NCBI RefSeq assembly: GCF_005576615.1
Contig: NZ_CP040330.1
Coordinates: 2,728,001 to 2,792,000 of the forward strand
Direction of reading: 5' to 3'
DNA from: Natrinema versiforme
GTDB lineage: Archaea; Halobacteriota; Halobacteria; Halobacteriales; Natrialbaceae
Length of the DNA stretch: 64,000 nucleotides
Shown here: positions 32,482 to 40,230 of the stretch, piece by piece
Layout: the number at the start of each line of letters is the position of its first letter
How positions within the stretch are numbered: the stretch's first letter is position 1
Translations under genes and position numbers: made by a program
Notes under the pieces: model-generated
Told to the model about the DNA's origin: nothing
What the model saw: only the letters and a program-made list of their open reading frames with translations
Database searches by the model: none

Positions 32482-33429
32482 TCAGACGCTGAAATCGATA
32501 CTGAGCTGCCGCTCGGCCCGGTCGGCCCACGGCCGCAAGATTGCGTGGACCGCCTCGTTCATCGGCGCGTCGATGTCGACCGCGTCCGCGTGGCGAACGA
32601 CGGAGCCGTGCAGCGCCTCGAGTTCCAGTCGCTTGTCGTGGGTCAAATCGTAGTGCAGCGACGAGTACATCTCCGGCTCGAGGTCGCGCGCGAATTCGAG
32701 CCACTCGTCGACGGTGTCCTCGGGGAGGTCGACGCCCTCGGCCCTGCCGACGGCACAGACCTCCTCGATGAGCCGGCGGTACATCGCCCACGAGGCGTCG
32801 GTCTCGCGGATCTCGCCGACGGGGAGCCGGGTCGTCGCGGTCATCCCCGCCTGCGCGCAGATGAACGCGAACTTGCGCCAGAGTTCGACGCGAATGTCCG
32901 CGGCGAGCACTGCGTCGACGCCCTCGCTCTCGGAGAGGGCCGCGTCGAGTTCCTCGATTCGGGCGGTCCGCTCGCCGTCGAGTTCGCCGTAGACGAACCG
33001 CGCCGGGCCGCCGGTGTGTTCGACGACCCCGGGCTCGCCGATAGTCGAGAAGATGTAGGCCACGCCGCCGACGACGTGGTCCGCGCCGATTTCCTCGGCC
33101 AGCCACTCCTCGTTGTCGACGCCATTCTGGAACGAGACGACGGCCGTGTCGTCGCCGAGCAGCGGCTCGAGGTCCGGTGCTGCGTCGCGCGTGTCGTGGG
33201 CTTTCACGCAGAAGAGGACACAGTCGCACGGCCCGATATCGGCCGGGTCGTCGGTCGCCGGGAGGTCGATCGCCGCGTCGCCGCGGACGCTCTCGAGGCG
33301 CAGTCCGTCGGACTCGAGGGCGGCGAGATGGTCGCCCCTCGCGACGAGGTGGACCTCGTGTCCCGCGTCGGCGAGGCGTGCTCCGAGGTAGCCGCCGACG
33401 CCGCCGGCACCGAAGACAGCGAATTTCAT
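32482..33429 (-). CDS. panE: 2-dehydropantoate 2-reductase (ketopantoate reductase)
   Basis: A 315-residue NADPH-dependent reductase of the ApbA/PanE family, supplying pantoate for coenzyme A. The N-terminus is MKFAVFGAGGVGGYLGARLADAGHEVHLVARGDHL (GxGxxG Rossmann motif). CVLFCVKAHDT and VVSFQNGVDNEEWLAEEIGADHVVGGVAY are typical, and the catalytic Lys lies in VELWRKFAFICAQAGMTATTRLPVGEI. The last 120 residues form the helical domain, including the conserved Glu/Ser region PEMYSSLHYDL. It lies 62 bp upstream of the alcohol dehydrogenase gene on the same strand. Confidence 0.92.
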   Translation of the reverse strand: MKFAVFGAGGVGGYLGARLADAGHEVHLVARGDHLAALESDGLRLESVRGDAAIDLPATDDPADIGPCDCVLFCVKAHDTRDAAPDLEPLLGDDTAVVSFQNGVDNEEWLAEEIGADHVVGGVAYIFSTIGEPGVVEHTGGPARFVYGELDGERTARIEELDAALSESEGVDAVLAADIRVELWRKFAFICAQAGMTATTRLPVGEIRETDASWAMYRRLIEEVCAVGRAEGVDLPEDTVDEWLEFARDLEPEMYSSLHYDLTHDKRLELEALHGSVVRHADAVDIDAPMNEAVHAILRPWADRAERQLSIDFSV

Positions 33430-33658
33430 ACGCTCCGTACGGACAGATCGGTCAAAGGGGTTGTGGGCTGCCGGGCTCGCTCGAGCGTCAGTACCGGTCG
33501 TCGGAACCCGGCGCTCGAGTCGTTTGCTCGCGTTGGCGTTACCGCCCCGAACCGCCCGTGTTGCAGCGACCGTTACCACCCCGCGACGTAACGGACGGTA
33601 TGGGCGGTCCCGATCTGGAAGACGGGGACGGATCGGCCGATCCCGACCGCGACGACTC

Positions 33659-33730
33659 GTCCGCGTCGCCGAGGAACTGGGCCGCGAGGTCGCGATGCCG
33701 GCGCGGGCGCGAGAGATCGTCGGGAACTGA
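33659..33730 (+). pseudogene. Possible 3' remnant of a DUF849/BKACE-type gene
   Basis: In one frame the plus strand reads LVRVAEELGREVAMPARAREIVGN then a stop, resembling the extreme C-terminus of beta-keto-acid cleavage enzymes (typically ...ARELGREVATPDEAREILGL). Nothing upstream in that frame or a shifted frame restores the rest of such a protein. The 387-bp gap (33430-33816) otherwise contains only the divergent promoter area of panE and the start region of the next gene. The match rests on memory of the family and could be chance. Confidence 0.3.
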
Positions 33731-33816
33731 GAGCGAGCGTTCGACGGCGGTCCGTCAGGGACCCGGAGGAACGCTTCGGCCCAACCCTTACAACGCCCGA
33801 CCCGTGGTGAGCTAGT

Positions 33817-34149
33817 ATGGACCTTCAACGAGGCGGCTTGGAGGACCTCGAGGGGCGACTCCGAACGGCGATCAGCCGAATCAGTGAACTGCAGGCGGGA
33901 ATGCGGGTGACGTCCGACGAATTCTTCTCGGACCCGTTCATGTGCGAGCACACGCAGTTTCGCTCGTTTCCCGCGTTCTGCGAGGCGAGTCCGTGGTCGC
34001 TCGAGAGGCCGCGGACCATCCAACGGGTGAACAGACGGCGACTCGACGCCTACGTCGCGGAGACGACGGACTTCGAGAGCTGGGAGGCGATGAAGACGCA
34101 GGCCGCCGAAGAAGAGATCATCGATCAGGCCGTCTCGGACGTTTCGTGA
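33817..34149 (+). CDS. Hypothetical haloarchaeal protein (110 aa)
   Basis: A soluble 110-residue protein. It opens with an amphipathic helix (GGLEDLEGRLRTAISRISELQAGM), then has VTSDEFFSDPFMCEHTQFRSFPAFCEASPWSLE, with two Cys and a His, and ends with a helical segment (DAYVAETTDFESWEAMKTQAAEEEIIDQAV). Conserved-looking aromatic residues suggest a real gene, but no family or activity is recognised. It is convergent with the phosphate permease gene, with one base between the two stops. Confidence 0.7.
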   Translation: MDLQRGGLEDLEGRLRTAISRISELQAGMRVTSDEFFSDPFMCEHTQFRSFPAFCEASPWSLERPRTIQRVNRRRLDAYVAETTDFESWEAMKTQAAEEEIIDQAVSDVS

Positions 34150-34150
34150 A

Positions 34151-35365
34151 TCACGCGAGTCCCGGAACGGCGTGTAAGCCGTAATAGAGTCCGAAGCTGA
34201 GGATTCCCGCGCCGACCATCGAGCCGACCCACGATCCGACCGTGTAGCCGACTTTTCGACCCGAGACGCCGCCGCCGGACGAGTTCGCTGCGAGGCCGCT
34301 GCCGACGATACTCGCGATCATCACCTTGTTGAACGAGATGGGGATGCCGAGGACGATCGCCAGCTGGGCGATGAGAAACGCCGGGATGAGGGCGGCGATC
34401 GACCGTCGCGGGCCGAGCGAGGCGTACTCGTTCGAGACGGCCTGGATGAGCCGCGGCCCGCGCGTCCACGCGCCGAGGAGGATGCCGCCCCCGCCGAGCG
34501 CGAGCAGGTAGATCGAACTGAGTCGGAGATCCGATTCGAAGACGGTTTCCAGCGGACCGGTCGCCAGCCCGACCTGCGTGCCGCCGCTGGTGAAGACGAC
34601 GACGAGGCCGAGGGCGATCAGGAACTGATCGATGCCCGCGGTCTCGTCCCGCCGGAGGAGCAGCCGCGTTGTCCCGAGCGCGGCGATCCCGACGACGGCG
34701 CTGACGAGCGCCATCCCGACCGTGTACGGTCCGACGAGTCGGGTCGAAACGAGGTGGTACCGAGCGGCGACGAACCGCGCGACTGAGCCTTGTGCGCCCG
34801 ATTCGGTCGGAATGATCGTCAACTGGATGTTGGCGAGTGTGTAGCCGACGGCACCGGCGAGCGCGGGAATCCCGACATCGTCCGGAATCGCGTCGCTCCG
34901 GAGCCCGCGAGCGAGTCCGTACGCGAGGATCCCCTCGACGATTGGGATCGCAAACCAGAATCCGAGAATGACGGCGTATTCGTGTACTGCAAAGCCGCCG
35001 CCGAGGGCGATTCCGGCTCCGATCATCGCTCCCGTGACGGTGAAGGCCGACGGGATCGGGTAGCCGTACGAGTTGCCGACCGTGATGAGCGTCGCGGCGG
35101 TGACCAGCGCCGCGGCCGCCGCCAGCGGCGTGATGGTGACGCCGGTGACGAGATCCTTCCCGATCGTTTCGGAGATGCGCCCGCCCTGCAGTACCGCGCC
35201 GAGCCCGGCCACGAGACCGACGAGTAACGCCGCTCGAAGGACTGACAACGCGTTCGCGCCCACGGCGGGCGCGACGGGTGCGGAGTTGCTATTGACACCG
35301 ACCGTGTACGACATGAAGAGCGCCGCGACGAGCGCGATACTCAGAACGAGCAGTACCGAAGCCAT
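34151..35365 (-). CDS. pit: Inorganic phosphate permease (Pit/PHO4 family)
   Basis: A 404-residue transporter, about 10 membrane segments, that imports phosphate with a cation. The duplicated PD001131-like signature is visible twice: YTVGVNSNSAPVAPAVGANAL near the N-terminus and PISFNKVMIASIVGSGLAANSSGGGVSGRKVGYTVGSWVGSMVGAG at the C-terminus. The two halves are joined by a cytosolic loop (TTRLLLRRDETAGIDQF). The 307-bp gap upstream contains its promoter and no gene. An AbrB-PhoU regulator is encoded 9 kb away. Confidence 0.92.
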   Translation of the reverse strand: MASVLLVLSIALVAALFMSYTVGVNSNSAPVAPAVGANALSVLRAALLVGLVAGLGAVLQGGRISETIGKDLVTGVTITPLAAAAALVTAATLITVGNSYGYPIPSAFTVTGAMIGAGIALGGGFAVHEYAVILGFWFAIPIVEGILAYGLARGLRSDAIPDDVGIPALAGAVGYTLANIQLTIIPTESGAQGSVARFVAARYHLVSTRLVGPYTVGMALVSAVVGIAALGTTRLLLRRDETAGIDQFLIALGLVVVFTSGGTQVGLATGPLETVFESDLRLSSIYLLALGGGGILLGAWTRGPRLIQAVSNEYASLGPRRSIAALIPAFLIAQLAIVLGIPISFNKVMIASIVGSGLAANSSGGGVSGRKVGYTVGSWVGSMVGAGILSFGLYYGLHAVPGLA

Positions 35366-35672
35366 TCGTTAGACCACGCTCGATCGGTCACCGCGTCGTT
35401 CGCCACCCGTCGAAGCGGTCCGGACTCCCCGTCCTCTCATTTGGCTACAGGGTACTATCTGGAACCGATGAATCCGTCGATCTCCCCTATATCACCGTTT
35501 ATTCTGCCACTATTCGAGATAACATATGACCGAGAGCGGACGGCCGCCGCGCCGTCTCGGCTCACGGGGCACCCCCGAGCGGGCCCGATTCTCGCACTGT
35601 CGGACGACGGTCAGTAACCACTCGATCGCGTCTCGAGTGCGATCGGTGTGTGCATTGATTTGTCCGACGGGA
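35366..35672. other. Intergenic region between pit and mobA
   Basis: 307 bp without a credible gene: open frames here are shadows of mobA. It contains AT-rich sequence (35445-35530) that probably holds the pit promoter, and around 35620-35650 the words CACTCGATCGC and GCGATCGGTG in near-inverted order beyond the mobA stop. Confidence 0.5.
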
Positions 35673-36311
35673 TCACTCCCCCGCGAGTCGCTCGACCGCC
35701 GCCGCGAACTCCTCGCGGGTGTTGACGTTCTCGAAGGTCTCGAGGGTCGCGTGCTCGCGGACCTCGTCCTCGTCGACGACGACGTAGTCGAGTTCCAACA
35801 GCGGTTCGACGATCCGCCGCTCGCCGCGCTCGAGGGCGCGCTCGCAGGCCTCGACCATCGCTTGGGTCCGGTAGACGGCCTGTGTCGTCTGAAACCACTG
35901 GTCGTCGAGTCGGGGCACCGCGGCCTCGCGGCCGGCCGCCCGTTCGAAGAGGTGGTCGACGAGGTGGGGGTCGACGAACGGCATGTCGCAGGCGACGACG
36001 GCGGCGTACTCCCCCGCGGCGTCCCGGAGGCCGGTCATGATGCCCGCCATCGGCCCGCGGTCGGGGACCGGATCGACCGCGACGGACGCCGCCGGCCCGC
36101 CGTCGAGCGCCTCGCGGATCGCCGGCACCTGCTCGTCCCGGCAGTTGACGACGATCTCGTCGACGACCGGCTCGAGCCGATCGACGACGCGGCGGAGCAT
36201 CGGCGTGCCGGCGAGGTCGGCGACGGCCTTGTCGTCGTCGCCGAAGCGGGTCGAGTGGCCGCCGGCGATGACGACGCCCGCGCGCTCGGTTCGCTCGGTC
36301 TCGGGGGGCAT
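35673..36311 (-). CDS. mobA: Molybdenum cofactor guanylyltransferase MobA
   Basis: A 212-residue nucleotidyltransferase that attaches GMP to molybdopterin, needed for bis-MGD enzymes such as nitrate or DMSO reductases. The opening AGVVIAGGHSTRFGDDDKAVADLAGTPMLRRVVDRL contains the GGxSxRxGxDKA signature, and YAAVVACDMPFVDPHLVDHL carries the metal-binding Asp. ATG 36311 gives the normal length. It lies 100 bp downstream of an unrelated Cys-rich membrane-protein gene on the same strand. Confidence 0.92.
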   Translation of the reverse strand: MPPETERTERAGVVIAGGHSTRFGDDDKAVADLAGTPMLRRVVDRLEPVVDEIVVNCRDEQVPAIREALDGGPAASVAVDPVPDRGPMAGIMTGLRDAAGEYAAVVACDMPFVDPHLVDHLFERAAGREAAVPRLDDQWFQTTQAVYRTQAMVEACERALERGERRIVEPLLELDYVVVDEDEVREHATLETFENVNTREEFAAAVERLAGE

Positions 36312-36410
36312 GGGCGACTGTTGGTCGACCGATCGCAAAAGTGTGCGGTCCCGGCGGTGGGTCGGCACGGCTCGAGCAACCCGGTCGGCCCGTTCACCAC
36401 GGGATGGCCG

Positions 36411-37265
36411 TCACCGGTCAACTCCCGAGTCGTCGGCCGTCGCACCGGCCAACTCGAGCCACGGGTCGGCGCTCGCCTCCGAACAGACGCGTTCGACCAC
36501 CGGGCGGTCACACTCCTCACAGACCGACCGGATACCGACGCGGGGCCGCCGACAGCAGTGCTCGAGACGCTCGGCGGTGGTCGGTAGCCGCTCGCGACAG
36601 GTCGGACAGTCGGTCCGCAACAGTCGCAGCCCCATCAAGAGGTCGCGCCGCTCGCCGACCTCGAGCGCGTCCCAGCCGTCGATTCGAGTTCGGAGTTCGG
36701 CCGCCGCGGCACTGTCGGCCGCGAGCGCCGCAGTCGATTCCCACCGGACCCGCTTCTGACCATCCAGGACGAACGCGGTCTCGCTGACTCGCTCGCTCTC
36801 GTCGGCCCCGAGCATCGATCCGATATCGGCCGCGCTCGGGTCGGCCGCGTCGCCGCTCGAGAGGCGGTCGTTCCACCGCCGTCGGAACGCGGGGGCGAGT
36901 CGGACCCCTCCCTCGTCGGCCGTCGCAACGCCGGCGGCGGTCAGGACGCTCGCGAGTCCGTCGGGGGAGACCGTCTCGATCGTCGGAGTGTCCGCTGTCG
37001 ACTTGCCGAATCGCTCGAGGAGGCGGTCCGGGAGGTACCGTCGGGTGATCGTCGGGGTGCCCGGAACGAGGTAGCCCCGGAGGCGGATGAGAACCAGACA
37101 GACGCCGAACGCGAGCGCGCCGGTGATCGCGGACCCCGCGACGGCGAGGCCGGCCGCGAGGGCGAGCGCGATGGCGACGTTCACGGCGGTACACGGCAAA
37201 CACCGATTATCACCGGTGTACGCGGGCTGCTCGAGCCGAGCGACTACCGCTGGAATGTCGACCAT
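36411..37265 (-). CDS. Hypothetical protein with N-terminal membrane helices and C-terminal zinc-binding Cys cluster
   Basis: A 284-residue protein. The N-terminus has CLPCTAVNVAIALALAAGLAVAGSAITGALAFGVCLVLI, i.e. a CxxC preceding two membrane segments. A middle domain (about 90-190) carries FVLDGQKRVRWESTAALAADSA. The C-terminus has four Cys pairs or clusters: RTDCPTCRERL, EHCCRRP, SVCEECDRP and RVCSEA, which should bind one or two zinc ions. I know this layout only as an uncharacterised haloarchaeal family. ATG 37265 is used; a GTG lies one codon upstream. Confidence 0.75.
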   Translation of the reverse strand: MVDIPAVVARLEQPAYTGDNRCLPCTAVNVAIALALAAGLAVAGSAITGALAFGVCLVLIRLRGYLVPGTPTITRRYLPDRLLERFGKSTADTPTIETVSPDGLASVLTAAGVATADEGGVRLAPAFRRRWNDRLSSGDAADPSAADIGSMLGADESERVSETAFVLDGQKRVRWESTAALAADSAAAAELRTRIDGWDALEVGERRDLLMGLRLLRTDCPTCRERLPTTAERLEHCCRRPRVGIRSVCEECDRPVVERVCSEASADPWLELAGATADDSGVDR

Positions 37266-37360
37266 CACCGGTCACCCCGTGGTACGCGTCGAACGGTGAA
37301 AAAGCGCCACCGTAAGCTCCGGCGAGCACCATCGGCCGACGGAGGCGACTCGAGCCAGAA

Positions 37361-37419
37361 CGGGTCGGGAACCCGGTGTTCCCCGCCACCGGTGGACGGG
37401 TGCCCTCTAGGGCCCGTCC
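37361..37419. other. Cluster of three hairpins in a divergent promoter region
   Basis: CGGGT/ACCCG (37361-37375), the palindrome CCACCGGTGG (37386-37395) and a longer stem GGACGGG...CCCGTCC with an inner GCCCT/AGGGC (37394-37419) follow one another. The 322-bp gap (37266-37587) contains no gene; the AT-rich stretch from about 37480 to 37560 is the promoter area of the PQQ operon. The hairpins may be a structured leader of the minus-strand gene, a terminator or a small RNA. Confidence 0.35.
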
Positions 37420-37587
37420 GAGTCACTCTCGTCGCCCTCACTGGGGGCGCGGAACGGCCGACAGATAACGCGTCCACAGAATTATATCTATTCAATAATC
37501 ATACTCATTTAGCCTGTCTCGAGAACCACTGAATTCATTGACAAGTATTATCAAATCACGAGGTGGCGGCAATTGTGCCGTGGTATC

Positions 37588-38490
37588 ATGGCACAAATAT
37601 CCACTGCGTCAGACATGACGGTCGCGGAACAACGCGATCTGGCGACGGCCCTCGGCGTTGAGACCCCAGGGGACGGGGCGATAACGTGGGAGCTACTCGC
37701 GGGACAGATCGAACCGCGGTCCGACTCGACGTTCGCCTCTCGAGGCGACGCGATTCGGGCCGATCTCGCCGGGCGACTCGATCGGGAGTTGCTCGAGCGG
37801 GAGCGGGCGGCTATCGCGGACGAAATCGGTCGGTTACCGGCCGTTCGCGATGCGGGCGTACCGGACGAGCAACACGGACTGTATACGGCGGTCGCGGAAC
37901 CCGGGTGGCGTCTCTACGACCACCTGCTCGAGATCGGCTTCTTCGAGAGCCTCGACGAGAACCTGCCGCGGTTCACGGCGGATCACGTCGAGACGACGAC
38001 GCGCGAACTGATCCTGACTGACCCGCTGTCGTCGGCGCTCGACGACGTCGGGTTCGACGAGTCGGAGAAGACGGCGCTGCTGGTCGACGTCGCGAACAAC
38101 GACGAGCGGCTGGCCCGGTGGGTGCCGTCGAATCAGATCCCGGCGGGCGTCGAGTTCGAGACCGACACCGTGCCGCCGCTCCACCAGCGCGCGATGGGCG
38201 GGGCGCTGCTGTGGATCCGCGGGCTCGACAGACACCTCTGGCAGAACGAGGTGCTGGTCACCGACGACCTCCTCGACGCGGCGGTCAGGTACGTCAAGGC
38301 GATGCTGGGCGGGCTGTTCGTCTCGGCGACCGCCGCCTGCGACCTCGCCGGGGACGGGCGCTTTACGGACGAACAGCTGGCGGCCGCGCTCACCGCGGGC
38401 TCGGCCGTCCAGATCGTCAGTCAGGAGGAGCTGTTGCACACCGTCTTCTACGTCACGGACGAGATGCGCGCTCCCAGCGAACTGAGGTGA
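37588..38490 (+). CDS. Unknown protein, first gene of the PQQ-dehydrogenase operon
   Basis: A 300-residue, soluble, largely helical acidic protein with no recognised domain, signal peptide or membrane helix. Features: an N-terminal part with TVAEQRDLATALGVETPGDGAITWELLA, an Arg/Glu-rich helix (LDRELLERERAAIADEIGRLP), then EPGWRLYDHLLEIGFFESLDENLPRF, and a C-terminal half with PPLHQRAMGGALLWIRGLDRHLWQNEVLV and SQEELLHTVFYVTDEM. Several His/Glu residues in helices could bind a metal or cofactor. The stop is followed two codons later by the ATG of the PQQ enzyme in the same frame, so co-translation is certain; a chaperone or cofactor role is inference. Confidence 0.8.
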   Translation: MAQISTASDMTVAEQRDLATALGVETPGDGAITWELLAGQIEPRSDSTFASRGDAIRADLAGRLDRELLERERAAIADEIGRLPAVRDAGVPDEQHGLYTAVAEPGWRLYDHLLEIGFFESLDENLPRFTADHVETTTRELILTDPLSSALDDVGFDESEKTALLVDVANNDERLARWVPSNQIPAGVEFETDTVPPLHQRAMGGALLWIRGLDRHLWQNEVLVTDDLLDAAVRYVKAMLGGLFVSATAACDLAGDGRFTDEQLAAALTAGSAVQIVSQEELLHTVFYVTDEMRAPSELR

Positions 38491-38496
38491 TCACGC

Positions 38497-40206
38497 ATGG
38501 CACTACGCAACGACAGGGCCGTTCAGGCCGCACGCGAGATCGAACTGCGAGAGATCGAGGACGGCTACACGCTGGTCGGGGGTCCAGACGACTCGGTCAC
38601 CGAACAGCACGATACCGACCGCATTCCGGAGGTCGACGTCGATCAGGAGATGCTGAGCGGGACCGGCGACGACCCCGAGTCGTGGCTCATGTACGGCGGA
38701 AACTACGAACAACACCGGGCCACGCCCGCCGACACGATCACGCCCGAGAACGTCTCCGACCTCGAGCTCGAGTACGAGCTGTCGGTCGGGACGGGCTCGA
38801 GCATGGAGGGGACGCCCATCGTGATCCCGGGCGACCCGCCGGTCATGTACCAGACGAACGGGCCGAATCACATGAAGGCGATCGACCCCCGCGAGGGGGA
38901 GGTCCTCTGGAGCTACACCTACGCGGTCCCGATGGGCGTCGAACTCTGCTGTGACGACAACAACCGCGGGGCCGCCGTCTACGGCGACAAGGTGTACATG
39001 ACGACGCTCGACTCGGGCGTCGTCGCGCTGAATCGGTACACCGGCGAGGAGGAGTGGTACACGAGCACGGCCGACCACGAAGAGGGGTACTCCGCGACGT
39101 GGGCACCGGTGATCCACGACGGCACGATCTACACCGGCAGCGCCGGCGGCGAGTACGGCGTGCTCGGATTCATGGCCGCGCTCGATGCGGAGAGCGGCGA
39201 GATCCAGTGGCAGACCGAGACGCTCCCGGAGGACGAGTGGGTCGGCGCGAGCCGCGAGCACGGCTGCGGGACGACCTGGATGACGCCGACGATCGACGAG
39301 GACCGCGAGGTTCTCTACACGGCGGTCGCGAACCCCGGACCGGACTTCGACGGCACGGTGCGGCCGGGACCGAACTTCCCCACCTGCGGAACCATCTCGC
39401 TGGACCTCGAGAGCGGCGAGTGGGAATGGGGGTTCCAGAGTAGCCCGCACGACGTCTGGGACTACGACGCGGTCGCGCCGCGGGTACTGATTCGCGATGT
39501 AGACGTCGACGACGGACCGTCGGAGATGGTCGTCGGTTCGGACAAGACCGGCTGGGTGTACATGATGGACGCCGAGTCCGGCCGGCTCCACGAGCGCAGC
39601 GAGGAGATCTGCCAGCACATCAATATGTGGGAGATGATTCCCCACCTCAGCTCGGACGAGCGGATCCCGTTCGTCCCGGGCGCGCCGGGGGGCAACGACT
39701 GGCAGCCGCCGTCGTACAACCCGGAAACCGGGTACGTGTACGTCGTCCATCAGAACTTCCCACAGGACCTGATGTGGCGCTACGAGGAGTACAGCGAGGG
39801 CAACCCCTACTGGGGCGGCGATCTCTCCGACCCGGCCGAGGAGTTCCCCGACGAGTGGAACGAGTCGATCACCGCGTTCGCCGCGGTCGATCCCGCGACG
39901 GGCGAGCGCGTCTGGCGCGAGTGGACCGAGAGCGAGGACAACCACTACATGTGGGGCGGGTCGCTGTCGACTGCGACCGGACTCGTGTTTAACGGCACCC
40001 AGAACGGCAACTTCGTCGCTTACGACGGCGAGAGCGGCGACCGCCTCTGGGAGTACGAGTTCGACGTGCCGATCAGCGCCTCGCCGATGAGCTGGTACGA
40101 TCCCGGCGAGGAGAAGCAGTACGTGGCCGTCCAGGTCGGCGGCAGCGGCTGGCTCCGTCAGGGACCGCGCGGCGACACGCTCGCCGTGTTCTCGATGGAC
40201 GCCTGA
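38497..40206 (+). CDS. PQQ-dependent alcohol dehydrogenase, lanthanide-type active site
   Basis: A 569-residue eight-bladed-propeller quinoprotein of the methanol/ethanol dehydrogenase family. C151-C152 (ELCCDDNNRG) match the vicinal disulfide that stacks on PQQ. E219 (GSAGGEYG), N279 (VANPGPDF) and D322 (PHDVWDYD) match the metal/catalytic ligands, and D324, two residues after the catalytic Asp, is the extra Asp that marks rare-earth-dependent XoxF-type enzymes. Trp-docking repeats (e.g. LDAESGEIQW, DPATGERVW) recur. Unlike bacterial homologues there is no signal peptide, and an in-frame TGA six bases upstream of the start rules out a longer N-terminus. The downstream gene encodes an exported cupredoxin, a plausible electron acceptor. 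Confidence 0.9.
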   Translation: MALRNDRAVQAAREIELREIEDGYTLVGGPDDSVTEQHDTDRIPEVDVDQEMLSGTGDDPESWLMYGGNYEQHRATPADTITPENVSDLELEYELSVGTGSSMEGTPIVIPGDPPVMYQTNGPNHMKAIDPREGEVLWSYTYAVPMGVELCCDDNNRGAAVYGDKVYMTTLDSGVVALNRYTGEEEWYTSTADHEEGYSATWAPVIHDGTIYTGSAGGEYGVLGFMAALDAESGEIQWQTETLPEDEWVGASREHGCGTTWMTPTIDEDREVLYTAVANPGPDFDGTVRPGPNFPTCGTISLDLESGEWEWGFQSSPHDVWDYDAVAPRVLIRDVDVDDGPSEMVVGSDKTGWVYMMDAESGRLHERSEEICQHINMWEMIPHLSSDERIPFVPGAPGGNDWQPPSYNPETGYVYVVHQNFPQDLMWRYEEYSEGNPYWGGDLSDPAEEFPDEWNESITAFAAVDPATGERVWREWTESEDNHYMWGGSLSTATGLVFNGTQNGNFVAYDGESGDRLWEYEFDVPISASPMSWYDPGEEKQYVAVQVGGSGWLRQGPRGDTLAVFSMDA

Positions 40207-40230
40207 ACACAAGACAGCATCAACACAACA

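Noticed and set aside
35526-36587. Plus-strand open frame overlapping mobA
   Set aside because: Composition is that of an antisense shadow; mobA on the other strand carries the nucleotidyltransferase signature.
38503-40212. Long minus-strand open frame (569 codons) opposite the PQQ enzyme gene
   Set aside because: It is a mirror shadow caused by high GC3 codon use; the translation is low-complexity, Val/Arg/Asp-rich and lacks any domain.
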